Source: Pseudoalteromonas galatheae
GTDB taxonomy: Bacteria; Pseudomonadota; Gammaproteobacteria; Enterobacterales; Alteromonadaceae
Assembly: GCF_005886105.2 (NCBI RefSeq)
Contig: NZ_PNCO02000001.1
Coordinates: 310,001-374,000 of the forward strand
Direction: 5' to 3'
Length of the DNA stretch: 64,000 nucleotides
Under the pieces are notes generated by a model. The model had not been told where the DNA came from, did no database searches, and saw nothing but the letters and a program-made list of their open reading frames with translations. Position 1 is the stretch's first letter. Each line of letters begins with the position of its first letter. The position numbers and the translations under genes are program-made. This document shows, one piece after another, positions 45,811 through 54,918 of this stretch.

Positions 45811-46362
45811 TTATCTAGGCAAGAGTTTTTCAATTTCGCTAGTGAGCTCGTCAGACATAGGTTTAGTGCGGCTGTTAAAACGCTTAATTGTTTTACGATC
45901 AGCTGACACTAAGTATTTGTAAAAATTCCAGTTTGGAGAGCTTGTTACTTCATTCAAATGTTGGAAAATGGGGTTGGCATCAGAGCCTCTGACTTCCGAG
46001 GTAGCAAACATATTGAAGGTTACGCCGTAGTTGATAAAACAGACTTTTGCAGTTTCTTTCTCGTCGTCTTCTTCTTGGAAAAAGTCATCAGAGGGAAACC
46101 CAAGTACAACAAGGCCTTTATCTTGATATTTTTGATGTAGTTGCTCTAGGCCTTCAAACTGACCAGTAAATCCACAGTTACTGGCTGTGTTTACGATGAG
46201 GAGTGGTTTGTCTTTAAATTCACACAGGTTGAGTGAGTCGTCAGAACGCAGTTTTCGCAGCTCAACATTGGTAAAATCATCACAGCTGGATGTCTTTGCA
46301 TACGCGTTACTCGAGATTAGGAAACCAAGCGCTAAGCTCAGAATCGAAAGACTTTTTATCAT
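45811..46362 (-). CDS. Periplasmic glutathione peroxidase-family protein
   Basis: A 183-residue thiol peroxidase. The start at 46362 is chosen because AAGGA lies upstream and the first 22 residues form a signal peptide ending SNAYA. The frame is open further upstream but would overlap the divergent acetyltransferase gene. The peroxidatic Cys lies in VNTASNCGFTGQ (Cys, not selenocysteine); the resolving Trp/Asn region is SPNWNFYKYLV. The glutamine and Cys spacing follow the family. Exported members reduce peroxides with thioredoxin-like donors. Confidence 0.85.
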   Translation of the reverse strand: MIKSLSILSLALGFLISSNAYAKTSSCDDFTNVELRKLRSDDSLNLCEFKDKPLLIVNTASNCGFTGQFEGLEQLHQKYQDKGLVVLGFPSDDFFQEEDDEKETAKVCFINYGVTFNMFATSEVRGSDANPIFQHLNEVTSSPNWNFYKYLVSADRKTIKRFNSRTKPMSDELTSEIEKLLPR

Positions 46363-46429
46363 CAGTGCTTTCCTTTTATTTATGTTATCTCTTATGATAC
46401 GAAAATATTCGTTACCTTGATCAGCCTTC

Positions 46430-46918
46430 ATGAATATTAGACTCGCCAAACAGCATGACCTTTGTGCCATTGTAGCCATCTACAACGAAACGATACCGAG
46501 CCGCAAAGTCACGGCGGATACGGAGCCCGTAAGCGTAGCACAAAAGCAAAGTTGGTTCGCCGGACATACGCAAAATCGCCCAATTTATGTGGTAGAGCAG
46601 GCAGATGAGGTGGTTGCGTGGATAAGCTTTAGCAGCTTTTATGGACGCCCTGCCTACGATGGTACGGCTGAGGTGAGTATTTATCTTGCAAAAGCCGCAC
46701 AAGGCCAAGGGTTAGGTAGTAAACTCATGGATTTTGCGGAGCAGCAAGCGCCAACCCTGTTTATAACAACGTTACTTGGCTTTATTTTTTCTCATAATCT
46801 CCCCAGTATCCGCTTGTTTGAAAAGCACGGTTATAAAAAGTGGGGAGAATTACCCAATGTCGCGGTTATGGATGGTAATCGCTATAGCTTGACGATTTTG
46901 GGTAAGTCTCTCGCTTAG
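46430..46918 (+). CDS. GNAT N-acetyltransferase (phosphinothricin acetyltransferase-like)
   Basis: A 162-residue GNAT enzyme. The start NIRLAKQHDLCAIVAIYNE and the ending motifs resemble PAT-type acetyltransferases such as E. coli MnaT/YncA. The acetyl-CoA loop AAQGQGLGSKLM (about 85-96, pattern Q/RxxGxG/A) is intact, followed by FSHNLPSIRLFEKHGYKKWG (about 121-140). The substrate cannot be predicted; methionine derivatives and phosphinothricin are known in the family. It is divergent from the glutathione peroxidase gene. Confidence 0.86.
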   Translation: MNIRLAKQHDLCAIVAIYNETIPSRKVTADTEPVSVAQKQSWFAGHTQNRPIYVVEQADEVVAWISFSSFYGRPAYDGTAEVSIYLAKAAQGQGLGSKLMDFAEQQAPTLFITTLLGFIFSHNLPSIRLFEKHGYKKWGELPNVAVMDGNRYSLTILGKSLA

Positions 46919-47056
46919 TTTGATATGCCGTTGGACTATTGTTTCAAAAAGTAAGTGTAGTCGCCGCGTAGAACATATCAAAATAGTGCTATTTTTTAGC
47001 GTCTTGTGATTCTTCTACTAAACTGGATCTCAGAATTATCGGTAAAGGATCTGGTT

Positions 47057-49009
47057 ATGACGAATCGCGTGCTGATTATTGACAGCAGCAGTGTGCAAGC
47101 GATGCGAGTAAAGGTATTATTTGAGTTACTCGGTGGTGAGGTAGAGCATGTGCATTACCGGAGTCTAGAAGCAAATCTCGATTTCGATAAATTTGATGTC
47201 ATCGTTATCGCTCATGGTGTGCCCGCCAATAAGCTCCAAGCGTTATACCAATTAAGAGAACATGATAAGTTAGTTTTATTGGCTCCAAAACCCGACAATG
47301 CGGAGCACTTGAAGTCGTTTAGCGAAATTAACCGTGCCCTACCAAATGGTATTGTTATCTATCCCTTCTTTGCCAATAAAGATATTACTGGCTTGCTTGA
47401 GCGCCTACTGGAAATCGGTTCTACTAACACCTTAGTACTGCCTAAAGTATTGCTGGTCGACCATCATACTCCTCGTCTTGAAGCCTTGGCAAACGGCCTG
47501 CGTGGTGCACAATTAGCTGTCACAACCGCCACAACGCTCAATGAAGCGATGCAAGTCGTTGAACGACAGTCGGTCGACCTTTTGATCTGTGATTTTAATC
47601 TAGAGAAAGATACCGGTTTAGATGTATTTAATAAAGTTCGTCAAGTGCATCACAATTGCCGCTGCTTATTGATGACTTCTCGGGTTAATCAAGTGGATAT
47701 GTTAGAAGCCGTGCGTCAAGGGGTTGAAGACATTCTGATCAAGCCGTTTGATGAGAGCGATTTATTACAAAGCTTACATAAACTATGGCAAACGGAGTTA
47801 TTGAGGCGCCATAACCAAGAGCTAGTTGAGCGTTTACAGGATACGGTAGACGCATTGATAGAGCGCGATAGTCTGTTGCGAGTGATTTACAAGCATACCC
47901 CAGATCCGATTATGTTGTTCAATCGTCAAGGTCATATCATTGAAGCAAATGATGCGTGTTGCGAGTTGTTTGAACTTACACAAGAAGAATTGCAGCCGTT
48001 ATCGATTTTTGAGCTATTTGATGAAATATCAGTATCGCAATTGCGCGACTTAATGAAGCATGTTGGTATGTTAAAGCACTTCAACTGTGAACTGAGTTTG
48101 CCAAAAGCTGGCGAACGCAGCATTCCTTTAATGGGAACGTTTAATGAAATTGATCATCATGGAGATATGGCATTTGCCGTCATTTTTAAAAATGTCTCAA
48201 AGCTTAAAGAGCAGCAAGAAGTGTTAGAAGAAACCAAAGAGTTGCTAGAGTTTGAAGTGCAAGCTCGAACAGCACAGTTACAAAAAGCTAAAGAGGCGGC
48301 GGAAGCGGCTAATCTATCAAAATCTGAATTTTTGGCCAATATGTCCCATGAATTACGCACGCCAATGCACTCCATTTTAAGTTTCGCTCGATTTGGTTTA
48401 GATAAACTCACGGCTCCTGAAGTACCTACAGATAAACTCAAAAAATATTTATCTCGTATCGAAACCAGCGGTGAGCGCCTATTGGTGCTTCTTAATAACT
48501 TGCTTGATTTATCAAAACTAGATGCGGGACGTTTTCCATTTAATCCAAGTTTCCATAATTTGATTAATGTGATCCAAAGCGGCATTGAAGATGTGTCCGG
48601 CACTGCGCTTGAGAAAAAGATAAAAATTCGCTTTGAAAAGCCAGAGCAAGGCGTGATGACCTTTTGCGATCCGGAGCAAATGAACCAAGTGATCAGAAAC
48701 TTATTAGGTAATGCGCTCAAGTTTAGTCCTGAAGGTAGTGAGGTGAGAGTACTGCTAAGCTGTAAAGATCAAGATATTCATATCAAGATCACCGACCAAG
48801 GAGTTGGTATTCCTGATGATGAATTGGAGCAAATTTTTGCCAAGTTTGTACAAAGTAGTAAAACAGACAGCGGTGCTGGCGGCACGGGATTAGGCCTTGC
48901 TATTTGTAAGGAGTTTATTTTATTGCACAAAGGGCAGATATACGCAGAAAACAATCCTGAGGGCGGTGCGTGTATTAATGTGAGCTTGCCTTTAATAGAG
49001 CACCTTTAA
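47057..49009 (+). CDS. Hybrid histidine kinase with two N-terminal receiver-like domains and a PAS domain
   Basis: A 650-residue cytoplasmic kinase. Residues about 1-120 form a receiver-like fold with no phosphoacceptor (the strand reads VIVIAHG), so it is degenerate. Residues about 128-245 form a second receiver with D179 in LLICDFNLEKD and K229 in ILIKPFD. A PAS domain (about 270-385), a coiled coil, and the kinase follow: H431 in ANMSHELRTPMHSIL, ATPase with NLLGNALKFSP, DQGVGIP and GTGLGL. The ATG at 47057 follows AAAGGA. It is followed, 177 bases on, by the response regulator at 49187, its likely partner. Confidence 0.88.
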   Translation: MTNRVLIIDSSSVQAMRVKVLFELLGGEVEHVHYRSLEANLDFDKFDVIVIAHGVPANKLQALYQLREHDKLVLLAPKPDNAEHLKSFSEINRALPNGIVIYPFFANKDITGLLERLLEIGSTNTLVLPKVLLVDHHTPRLEALANGLRGAQLAVTTATTLNEAMQVVERQSVDLLICDFNLEKDTGLDVFNKVRQVHHNCRCLLMTSRVNQVDMLEAVRQGVEDILIKPFDESDLLQSLHKLWQTELLRRHNQELVERLQDTVDALIERDSLLRVIYKHTPDPIMLFNRQGHIIEANDACCELFELTQEELQPLSIFELFDEISVSQLRDLMKHVGMLKHFNCELSLPKAGERSIPLMGTFNEIDHHGDMAFAVIFKNVSKLKEQQEVLEETKELLEFEVQARTAQLQKAKEAAEAANLSKSEFLANMSHELRTPMHSILSFARFGLDKLTAPEVPTDKLKKYLSRIETSGERLLVLLNNLLDLSKLDAGRFPFNPSFHNLINVIQSGIEDVSGTALEKKIKIRFEKPEQGVMTFCDPEQMNQVIRNLLGNALKFSPEGSEVRVLLSCKDQDIHIKITDQGVGIPDDELEQIFAKFVQSSKTDSGAGGTGLGLAICKEFILLHKGQIYAENNPEGGACINVSLPLIEHL

Positions 49010-49186
49010 AGTAATGCGATGTAATTGGTGTGATTGGAAAGGCGTTGAGTAAGCGTCTATAAATAATAATAGAGCTTGTAAAAATACAATGTGGTTGGGA
49101 GCTGTTGAAGCATAGATCTGAAGTTACCGTATTTTCCCCGCAGTACCTTTTCCCATTGTGAACCAACGAAGGAAGGACATCTATTT

Positions 49187-50320
49187 ATGGCTTTACGAAG
49201 AATCTTAGCTGTTGACGACGAACCATTTAATTTAGAAATCATTGAAGAGATTTTAGAAGACTTAGACTTTGAGTTAAAAACCGTTGAAAGCGGTCATGAA
49301 TGTCTAGCTGTAGTTGAAGACTTCGATCCTCAAGTGATTTTGCTTGATGTAAGCATGCCAAAGATGAGTGGTTATGAGGTGTGTAAGGCGATTAAAGCCA
49401 ACCCAAATACACAGCATATTATTGTTATGTTTGTGTCGGCAAGAGGTTCTGTTGAAGAGCGGATGGAAGGCTATTCGGTTGGTGCTGAAGATTATATTGT
49501 TAAGCCGTTTGGCCAAGGTGAGTTAAAAGCTAAGCTCACGCACTTGAACCAAATGCTATTAGAAAAAGATATTCTGGCTCAGCAAATTGAGGATGCAACT
49601 TCCACGGCATTTAGCGCCATGGCTAATAGCAGTGAAATGGGGCAGATTGTTAACTACATTGAGCAAATTGGTGACATAGAAACGATCCCGAGACTGGCAG
49701 AAGCGCTATGTCAATGTTTAAAGGGACTGGGACTTAATTGTAATGTTGAGGTCCGGCTTGAGGGACAAAAACATCACTTCGCAACTGCGGGTATTTGTTC
49801 GCCTATCGTGATTGAATTATTTGAGATCTTACACACCAAAGGGCGATTACATGAATTTACCAATCGCATATTGGTTAACTACCCGTTTTTGAGTATTTTG
49901 ATCCTCAATATGCCGGGAGACGACCCTGATAAACACGGAAGGTTACGGGATCATATTTGTTTTATTGCCAGTGTAACTGAGCAACAGTTGATTGCCATTT
50001 CTACTAAACGCAAGCTGGTACAGCAACATGAAGATTTGGAAGAAGCGATAAAAATGGTGCAGGGTAAGTTTAACAGCATGGTGTCGCTGCTTGATAAAAA
50101 TCGTCAAGAAAATGAAGAAGTATTCCGCTCACTACAGGAGCTATTCGAAGAGCGCATTCCGACGATGGGCTTAGATGAAGATCAGGAGATGTTTATCTAT
50201 CAAAACGTCGATAAAGCGATTCAAAGTTCAGTGGCACGAGAAGAAAGTGTGCGAGAAGTGAAAAGTGGTTTCTATGATATCGAGGAAGATTTAAAACTAC
50301 TTTCCCGACGTTCAGAATAG
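49187..50320 (+). CDS. Response regulator with a novel C-terminal domain
   Basis: A 377-residue protein with an N-terminal receiver (1-120): D10, D11, phosphoacceptor D54 in VILLDVSMPKMSG, and K105 in YIVKPFG. The remaining 255 residues contain no HTH, GGDEF, EAL or HD motif. They comprise a helical segment, an alpha/beta part around 175-250 that may be GAF-like, and a long coiled coil at about 265-350. It might act by protein contact. The gene follows the hybrid kinase on the same strand and ends 20 bases before a block of tandem hairpins. Confidence 0.85.
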   Translation: MALRRILAVDDEPFNLEIIEEILEDLDFELKTVESGHECLAVVEDFDPQVILLDVSMPKMSGYEVCKAIKANPNTQHIIVMFVSARGSVEERMEGYSVGAEDYIVKPFGQGELKAKLTHLNQMLLEKDILAQQIEDATSTAFSAMANSSEMGQIVNYIEQIGDIETIPRLAEALCQCLKGLGLNCNVEVRLEGQKHHFATAGICSPIVIELFEILHTKGRLHEFTNRILVNYPFLSILILNMPGDDPDKHGRLRDHICFIASVTEQQLIAISTKRKLVQQHEDLEEAIKMVQGKFNSMVSLLDKNRQENEEVFRSLQELFEERIPTMGLDEDQEMFIYQNVDKAIQSSVAREESVREVKSGFYDIEEDLKLLSRRSE

Positions 50321-50347
50321 TCTCTTTCACTTCCAATACCGCCGTAG

Positions 50348-50371
50348 GTCGCGCTTTAGCGCGACTTTTTT
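50348..50371 (+). terminator. Rho-independent terminator, first copy in tandem repeat
   Basis: GTCGCGC and GCGCGAC pair across TTTA and are followed by TTTTTT. Acts on transcripts from the response regulator gene. Confidence 0.85.
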
Positions 50372-50402
50372 AACGCAATACTGTTCACCTATTTAGCCGT
50401 AG

Positions 50403-50426
50403 GTCGCGCTTTAGCGCGACTTTTTT
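50403..50426 (+). terminator. Rho-independent terminator, second copy in tandem repeat
   Basis: Identical hairpin and T6 run to the first copy, 55 bases downstream. A third hairpin (50458-50475) lacks the T-run. Confidence 0.8.
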
Positions 50427-50482
50427 AACGCAATTCTGTTCACCTATTTGGCCGTAGGTCGTGCTTTAGCGCGACAATCCAG

Positions 50483-51616
50483 CTAAGCGTCTCGTGGTAA
50501 GCCCTTTTCAATAATGCGGATCAGCCTTGCTTTTTTGCGCTCATGTTGATCTGACTTTTGCCTTTGTTGCTCCAGCGCCCAGTCGATATGTTCGATAACA
50601 AGGGGAGTGGTATTTTGACGCTTTGCTTCCAGCGCTATAACGATAGCTTCATCGTATTGTGCATTGCCAAGGCCAACGGCTAAATTTCGTAGCCAACGTT
50701 CATGTCCAATCCGACGAATGGGGCTACCTTCGGTGTTCTTCAAAAATGTTGCTTCATCCCAAGCAAATAAACTCAATAACTGCTGATCTTTCAGTTGAGT
50801 TCGCGGCAAAAAGTCGGTTTCTTCCGTTATTTGGCCATAGCGATTCCACGGGCAAACTAACTGGCAATCATCACAACCGTATATCCGGTTGCCCATTTTT
50901 GCCCTAAACTCTTCTGGAATAGCGCCTTGAAGCTCTATGGTGAGATACGAAATACAGCGTCTTGCATCGACGACATAAGGTTCGACTATAGCGCCGGTGG
51001 GGCATAAAGTTAGACAGGCAGTACAACGGCCGCAACCCTCTTCTTGGTTTGGTTTATCAATAGGAAGAGGAATATCAACAAACAGTTCACCCAAGAAAAA
51101 CCAAGAGCCCGCCTGCTTATTAATCACTAGACTGTTTTTTCCACGCCAGCCAAGCCCAGCTTTTTCTGCAATTTGTCGCTCCAGCACTGGGGCAGAGTCA
51201 ACAAAAGGACGAAACCCTAACGCCCCGACTTCTTGCTCAATTTTTTGTCCGAGCTGCTTGAGTCTGTTGCGCATCACTTTATGATAGTCTCGGCCTAATG
51301 CATAACGAGAGATGTAGGCGGTGGTTTTATTACCAAGCGCTCTGGCAAAGCTAGCATCAGGTGGCAGGTAGTTCATTTTTACCGAAATAATACGCTGAGT
51401 GCCAGGAACCAATTCAGCGGGGCGAGCACGTTTCATTCCATGCGCCGCCATATACGCCATCTCACCATGATAGCCAGCGTCTAACCAGCGCTGAAGTTGC
51501 GCTTCATGCTCACGTAAATCAATGTCGGTTATACCGACTTCTGCAAAGCCAAGTTCTTGGCCCCATTGCTTAATTTGTGCTGCAAGTTCACTATAATTGA
51601 TATTATCGGTCGTCAC
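50483..51616 (-). CDS. queG: Epoxyqueuosine reductase
   Basis: A 377-residue cobalamin-dependent enzyme that performs the last step of queuosine synthesis, reducing epoxyqueuosine in tRNA. Two 4Fe-4S motifs are present: CGRCTACLTLCPTGA (about 195-209) and CDDCQLVCPWN (about 248-258). The active-site region VDSAPVLERQIAEKAGLGW (about 138-156) includes the catalytic Asp. Length matches E. coli QueG (379). It is divergent from nnr with an 11-bp gap between start codons, so their promoters must overlap the opposite genes. Confidence 0.96.
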   Translation of the reverse strand: MTTDNINYSELAAQIKQWGQELGFAEVGITDIDLREHEAQLQRWLDAGYHGEMAYMAAHGMKRARPAELVPGTQRIISVKMNYLPPDASFARALGNKTTAYISRYALGRDYHKVMRNRLKQLGQKIEQEVGALGFRPFVDSAPVLERQIAEKAGLGWRGKNSLVINKQAGSWFFLGELFVDIPLPIDKPNQEEGCGRCTACLTLCPTGAIVEPYVVDARRCISYLTIELQGAIPEEFRAKMGNRIYGCDDCQLVCPWNRYGQITEETDFLPRTQLKDQQLLSLFAWDEATFLKNTEGSPIRRIGHERWLRNLAVGLGNAQYDEAIVIALEAKRQNTTPLVIEHIDWALEQQRQKSDQHERKKARLIRIIEKGLPRDA

Positions 51617-51627
51617 GGGAAGAAATA

Positions 51628-53112
51628 ATGGCTAATGAATACACGGACAATTTACCACAATTTGCTTATTCAGCCCAACAAGTGCAGCAATATGAAGCAA
51701 AAGCCGCTAAGCTATCAGGCACTGATCTAAGTACCTTAATGCAACGAGCTGGGGCCGCTGCATTTCGCTTTATTGAAAACAGCCAGCCCAAATCCAGCCA
51801 TATCTTAATTATCACCGGTAAAGGCAATAATGCAGGAGACGGTTTTGTCGTCGCTCAATTATGTCAACAGGCTGGGTTTTCCGTCACCGTCTTTGCGTTA
51901 TTTGCACCCGAAAGCTTAACGGGTGATGCGCAGCAGGCATTCTCTCAATACCAAGGCGCATTGGTTTTTTCTTTAAACGATGCAGAGTTAAGTCAGTTTT
52001 CGGTTGTGGTTGATGGCGTGTTCGGCACTGGTTTTAGAGGTGAGTTGCCTGAGCATGTTTGCCTTTGTTATGACAGAATAAATAAACTGCCGGTTACTAG
52101 GTTGGCACTTGATGTACCGAGCGGTATAAATGCCACAACAGGAGAAGTTGCATCTAGTGCATTTTTAGCTACCGAAACCATTACCTTTATCGCGTTAAAA
52201 CAGGGCTTACTTAGCGGCTCAGCTAAGTGTTTTGTGGGAACGTTATTGTTAGCCGACTTGGATGTTGGTGAAGCATTCAAAACTCTAGTAACGCCAACTT
52301 CTAATTATTTAAATCATGAAACATTAATGGCAGCAAGGCCACTGCGAGCACTAGATAGCTATAAAAATGCACATGGCCATGTGTTACTTATTGGCGGTAA
52401 TCGTGGTATGGCTGGGGCAATTCGATTGGCAGCAGAAGCCGCTCTGCGAGCAGGGGCTGGCCTTGTATCGGTCGCTACTCATCCTGATAATATCGCGAGC
52501 GTCTTGCAGGGGCGCTTTGAATTAATGGTACACGGTGTTGAGAGTACGAATGAGTTATCGCCATTGATGAAAAAAGCCAGTGTGATAGTGCTTGGTCCCG
52601 GGCTTGGTCAAGACGCTTGGGCCAAAGCTCTCTTTAACTGTGCGATGGCAACTGAATTGCCGATGGTTGTGGATGCTGATGGGCTCAATTGTTTAGCGCA
52701 TGCACCGAGGCAAAAATCAAACTGGGTGTTAACGCCTCACCTAGGTGAAGCTAGACGATTATTGAACCACTTAGAGACACCACTAAATGAACACGACCGC
52801 TTCGCGGTGGCTAAAAAAATTAGCCATGAATATGGCGCTGTTACGGTACTAAAAGGGCCGGGCAGTTTGATATCTGAAGGTGAGCGGATAAATATTAATC
52901 GTTCAGGCTGTGCAGGAATGGCGAGTGCTGGGATGGGCGATGTTTTATCTGGTATCATAGGCGGTTTAATTGCCCAAGGGATGGAAGCATTTGCTGCAAC
53001 AAACCTAGCCGTGTATATTCATGGTTTGGCTGCCGAGCAGGCTGCTCATGATGGCGAAAAAGGTATGTTGGCCGGGGATTTATTCGAACATATTCGAGGT
53101 ATTTTAGGGTGA
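51628..53112 (+). CDS. nnr: Bifunctional NAD(P)H-hydrate epimerase / ADP-dependent dehydratase
   Basis: A 494-residue fusion that repairs damaged NAD(P)HX. The N-terminal YjeF_N epimerase (about 10-220) has GKGNNAGDGFVVAQ at 65-78 and DVPSGIN at about 159-165. The C-terminal ribokinase-like dehydratase (about 235-490) has HVLLIGGNRGMAGAIRLAAE and the catalytic GCAGMASAGMGDVLSGIIGG region (about 430-449). Length is close to E. coli NnrE-D (515). It overlaps tsaE by four bases and heads the tsaE-amiB-mutL string. Confidence 0.95.
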   Translation: MANEYTDNLPQFAYSAQQVQQYEAKAAKLSGTDLSTLMQRAGAAAFRFIENSQPKSSHILIITGKGNNAGDGFVVAQLCQQAGFSVTVFALFAPESLTGDAQQAFSQYQGALVFSLNDAELSQFSVVVDGVFGTGFRGELPEHVCLCYDRINKLPVTRLALDVPSGINATTGEVASSAFLATETITFIALKQGLLSGSAKCFVGTLLLADLDVGEAFKTLVTPTSNYLNHETLMAARPLRALDSYKNAHGHVLLIGGNRGMAGAIRLAAEAALRAGAGLVSVATHPDNIASVLQGRFELMVHGVESTNELSPLMKKASVIVLGPGLGQDAWAKALFNCAMATELPMVVDADGLNCLAHAPRQKSNWVLTPHLGEARRLLNHLETPLNEHDRFAVAKKISHEYGAVTVLKGPGSLISEGERININRSGCAGMASAGMGDVLSGIIGGLIAQGMEAFAATNLAVYIHGLAAEQAAHDGEKGMLAGDLFEHIRGILG

Positions 53113-53582
53113 CGACAGGTCATATGAAATTCGATTTGGCTGATGAGCCAGCAACAGTTGCCATGGGTAATAAAATTGCCAATGTTATTCGTCAAGGTGC
53201 GGTACTATTTTTACACGGTGATTTAGGCGCAGGTAAAACTACGCTCACTCGCGGGATCGTGCAAAGCCTTGGTCATTCAGGTAAGGTAAAAAGTCCAACT
53301 TATACCTTAGTTGAACCTTATGAACTGGATGATGTCTCAATATATCATTTTGATTTATATCGATTAGGTTCGCCTGAAGAGCTCGAATACATGGGGATCC
53401 GGGATTACTTTGCAAGTAATGCTATCTGTGTTGTTGAGTGGCCTGAAAAAGGTGAAGGCTTTATTCCAAACCCAGATATAGACGTCACAATGCAGTATGC
53501 TGGTGATGGCCGTCAAATTACACTTGAGGCCAAGTCTAGCCGCGGCGAGGCACTATTAAAACAATTACAAGATTATGCGTAA
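53109..53582 (+). CDS. tsaE: tRNA t6A biosynthesis ATPase TsaE
   Basis: A 157-residue P-loop ATPase that works with TsaB and TsaD to form threonylcarbamoyladenosine at tRNA position 37. Walker A is HGDLGAGKTTLTRG (about 36-49), followed by KSPTYTLVEPY and YHFDLYRL. The GTG at 53109 overlaps the nnr stop; an ATG at 53124 (MKFDLADEPAT) with AGG four bases upstream is an alternative and aligns better with the E. coli N-terminus. It overlaps amiB by eight bases. Confidence 0.95.
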   Translation: MTTGHMKFDLADEPATVAMGNKIANVIRQGAVLFLHGDLGAGKTTLTRGIVQSLGHSGKVKSPTYTLVEPYELDDVSIYHFDLYRLGSPEELEYMGIRDYFASNAICVVEWPEKGEGFIPNPDIDVTMQYAGDGRQITLEAKSSRGEALLKQLQDYA

Positions 53583-54918
53583 TCAGCCGACTATTAGTTA
53601 TATTTTCATTTTAATCTGCATGCTCTTAACGAGTATGCACAGCATCGCCCAAAACGCCATCGAAAGTGTGCGTGTTTGGCCCTCCCCAGAAAGCACTCGT
53701 ATTGTTTTTGATATGAGTAATAAGCCAGATTACAGCTATTTTGTGCTGAAAAATCCGCTGCGCTTGGTTATCGACCTTGAAAACACCAAGCAAAAAAAAG
53801 ACTTTCCGAGTGTTCCTGACGAACATCGAGTTGTCAATAAGGTGCGCCACAGCAAGCCGAAAAACAACAATTCTGCACGTATTGTTGTGGAGCTTAGCCG
53901 CAGCGCTACGCCAAAAATCTTTGCGCTAGCACCAACTGGCCCGTATAAAAACCGCTTAGTCGTTGATTTGTATGGTAAGCAGATGAGTGCTTATGACGAT
54001 ACAAAAACTGCCACACCACGAAAAACACTCGCGCAAGATAGAGATATAGTCATCGCCATCGATGCTGGTCATGGTGGTGAAGATCCAGGTTCTATTGGAC
54101 CTTCTGGTACTTATGAAAAGCTCGTAACCATTCAAATTGCGAAGCGTTTAGCACGCTTAGTCGATAGCCAGCCGGGAATGAGCGCAAAGCTTATTCGTAC
54201 TGGCGATTATTACCTTAAGTTGAATACGAGAACCGCAAGAGCACGCGAAAGAAAAGCGGATTTCTTTGTGTCTATTCACGCAGATGCCTTCACCAGCCCT
54301 CAACCACGCGGTGCGTCGGTTTGGGTGTTATCATTGCGCAGAGCAAATTCAGAAATAGGTAAATGGCTAGAAGACAAAGAAAAACACTCACAATTATTGG
54401 GAGGGGCTGCCGATTTAATTAAAGATACGGCCAACGAAAAGTATTTGGCCAAAGCGCTACTTGATATGTCGATGGAACACTCGATGAAAACTGGGTTTCA
54501 GGTCGCAGAAGAAGTCGTCAAAGAACTGAAAAAAGTGGCAAAAATGCACAAGAGCAGACCGCAAGCCGCAAACTTTGGGGTATTAAAATCACCAGATATA
54601 CCTTCGATCCTGGTGGAAACTGGCTTTATTTCAAATCCCAAAGAAGAAAAGCTATTAATGTCTCCACATTATCAAGAGCGTTTAGCTCGAGCGATTTTTA
54701 GTTCGATAAAGGGCTATTATGAGAAGAACCCACCGGATAATTCGCTCTTTGCGCGAATGCAATCCAACAAGCCGGTTACGCATAAAGTAAAAAGTGGCGA
54801 GTCATTGAGTGTGCTGGCTAGCCGTTATGGTATTACGGTCAGTGAACTGAAAAAAGCAAATAACCTGAAAAGCAATACCTTGTTTATTGGGCAAGTCTTA
54901 ACTATTCCAAAAGCGTAA
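53575..54918 (+). CDS. amiB: N-acetylmuramoyl-L-alanine amidase AmiB-type
   Basis: A 447-residue periplasmic amidase that cuts septal peptidoglycan during daughter-cell separation. It has a signal peptide (about 1-25), an AMIN domain (about 28-130) that targets septal wall, the Amidase_3 domain (about 157-383; zinc residues in IDAGHGGEDPGS and SIHADAF, catalytic Glu in LVETGFISN), and one LysM repeat at the end (about 400-446). Position in the tsaE-amiB-mutL order identifies it as AmiB. It probably needs an EnvC/NlpD-type activator. Its stop directly abuts the mutL ATG. Confidence 0.94.
   Translation: MRNQPTISYIFILICMLLTSMHSIAQNAIESVRVWPSPESTRIVFDMSNKPDYSYFVLKNPLRLVIDLENTKQKKDFPSVPDEHRVVNKVRHSKPKNNNSARIVVELSRSATPKIFALAPTGPYKNRLVVDLYGKQMSAYDDTKTATPRKTLAQDRDIVIAIDAGHGGEDPGSIGPSGTYEKLVTIQIAKRLARLVDSQPGMSAKLIRTGDYYLKLNTRTARARERKADFFVSIHADAFTSPQPRGASVWVLSLRRANSEIGKWLEDKEKHSQLLGGAADLIKDTANEKYLAKALLDMSMEHSMKTGFQVAEEVVKELKKVAKMHKSRPQAANFGVLKSPDIPSILVETGFISNPKEEKLLMSPHYQERLARAIFSSIKGYYEKNPPDNSLFARMQSNKPVTHKVKSGESLSVLASRYGITVSELKKANNLKSNTLFIGQVLTIPKA

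Larger units (their letters stand above)
50341..50475. repeat. 55-bp tandem repeat, about 2.5 copies, each with a terminator hairpin
   Basis: Copy 1 is 50341-50395, copy 2 is 50396-50450, and a partial copy 3 is 50451-50475. Each carries GTCGCGCTTTAGCGCGAC (copy 3: GTCGTGC...), a 7-bp stem on a TTTA loop. Copies 1 and 2 are followed by T6 and then by CACCTATTT-type spacer. Copies 1 and 2 differ at very few positions. It lies between the response regulator and the convergent queG. Confidence 0.9.

Noticed and set aside
46363..46479. N-terminal extension of the glutathione peroxidase gene
   Set aside because: It would overlap the divergent acetyltransferase start and bury the signal peptide. 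The ATG at 46362 has a good ribosome-binding site.
48157..48720. 187-codon open frame antisense to the hybrid kinase
   Set aside because: Opposite the conserved HisKA region; composition and lack of a ribosome-binding site mark it as a shadow.
50341..50475. CRISPR array
   Set aside because: The copies repeat head-to-tail with identical spacers and carry terminator hairpins, so this is a tandem repeat, not repeat-spacer units. No cas genes are present.
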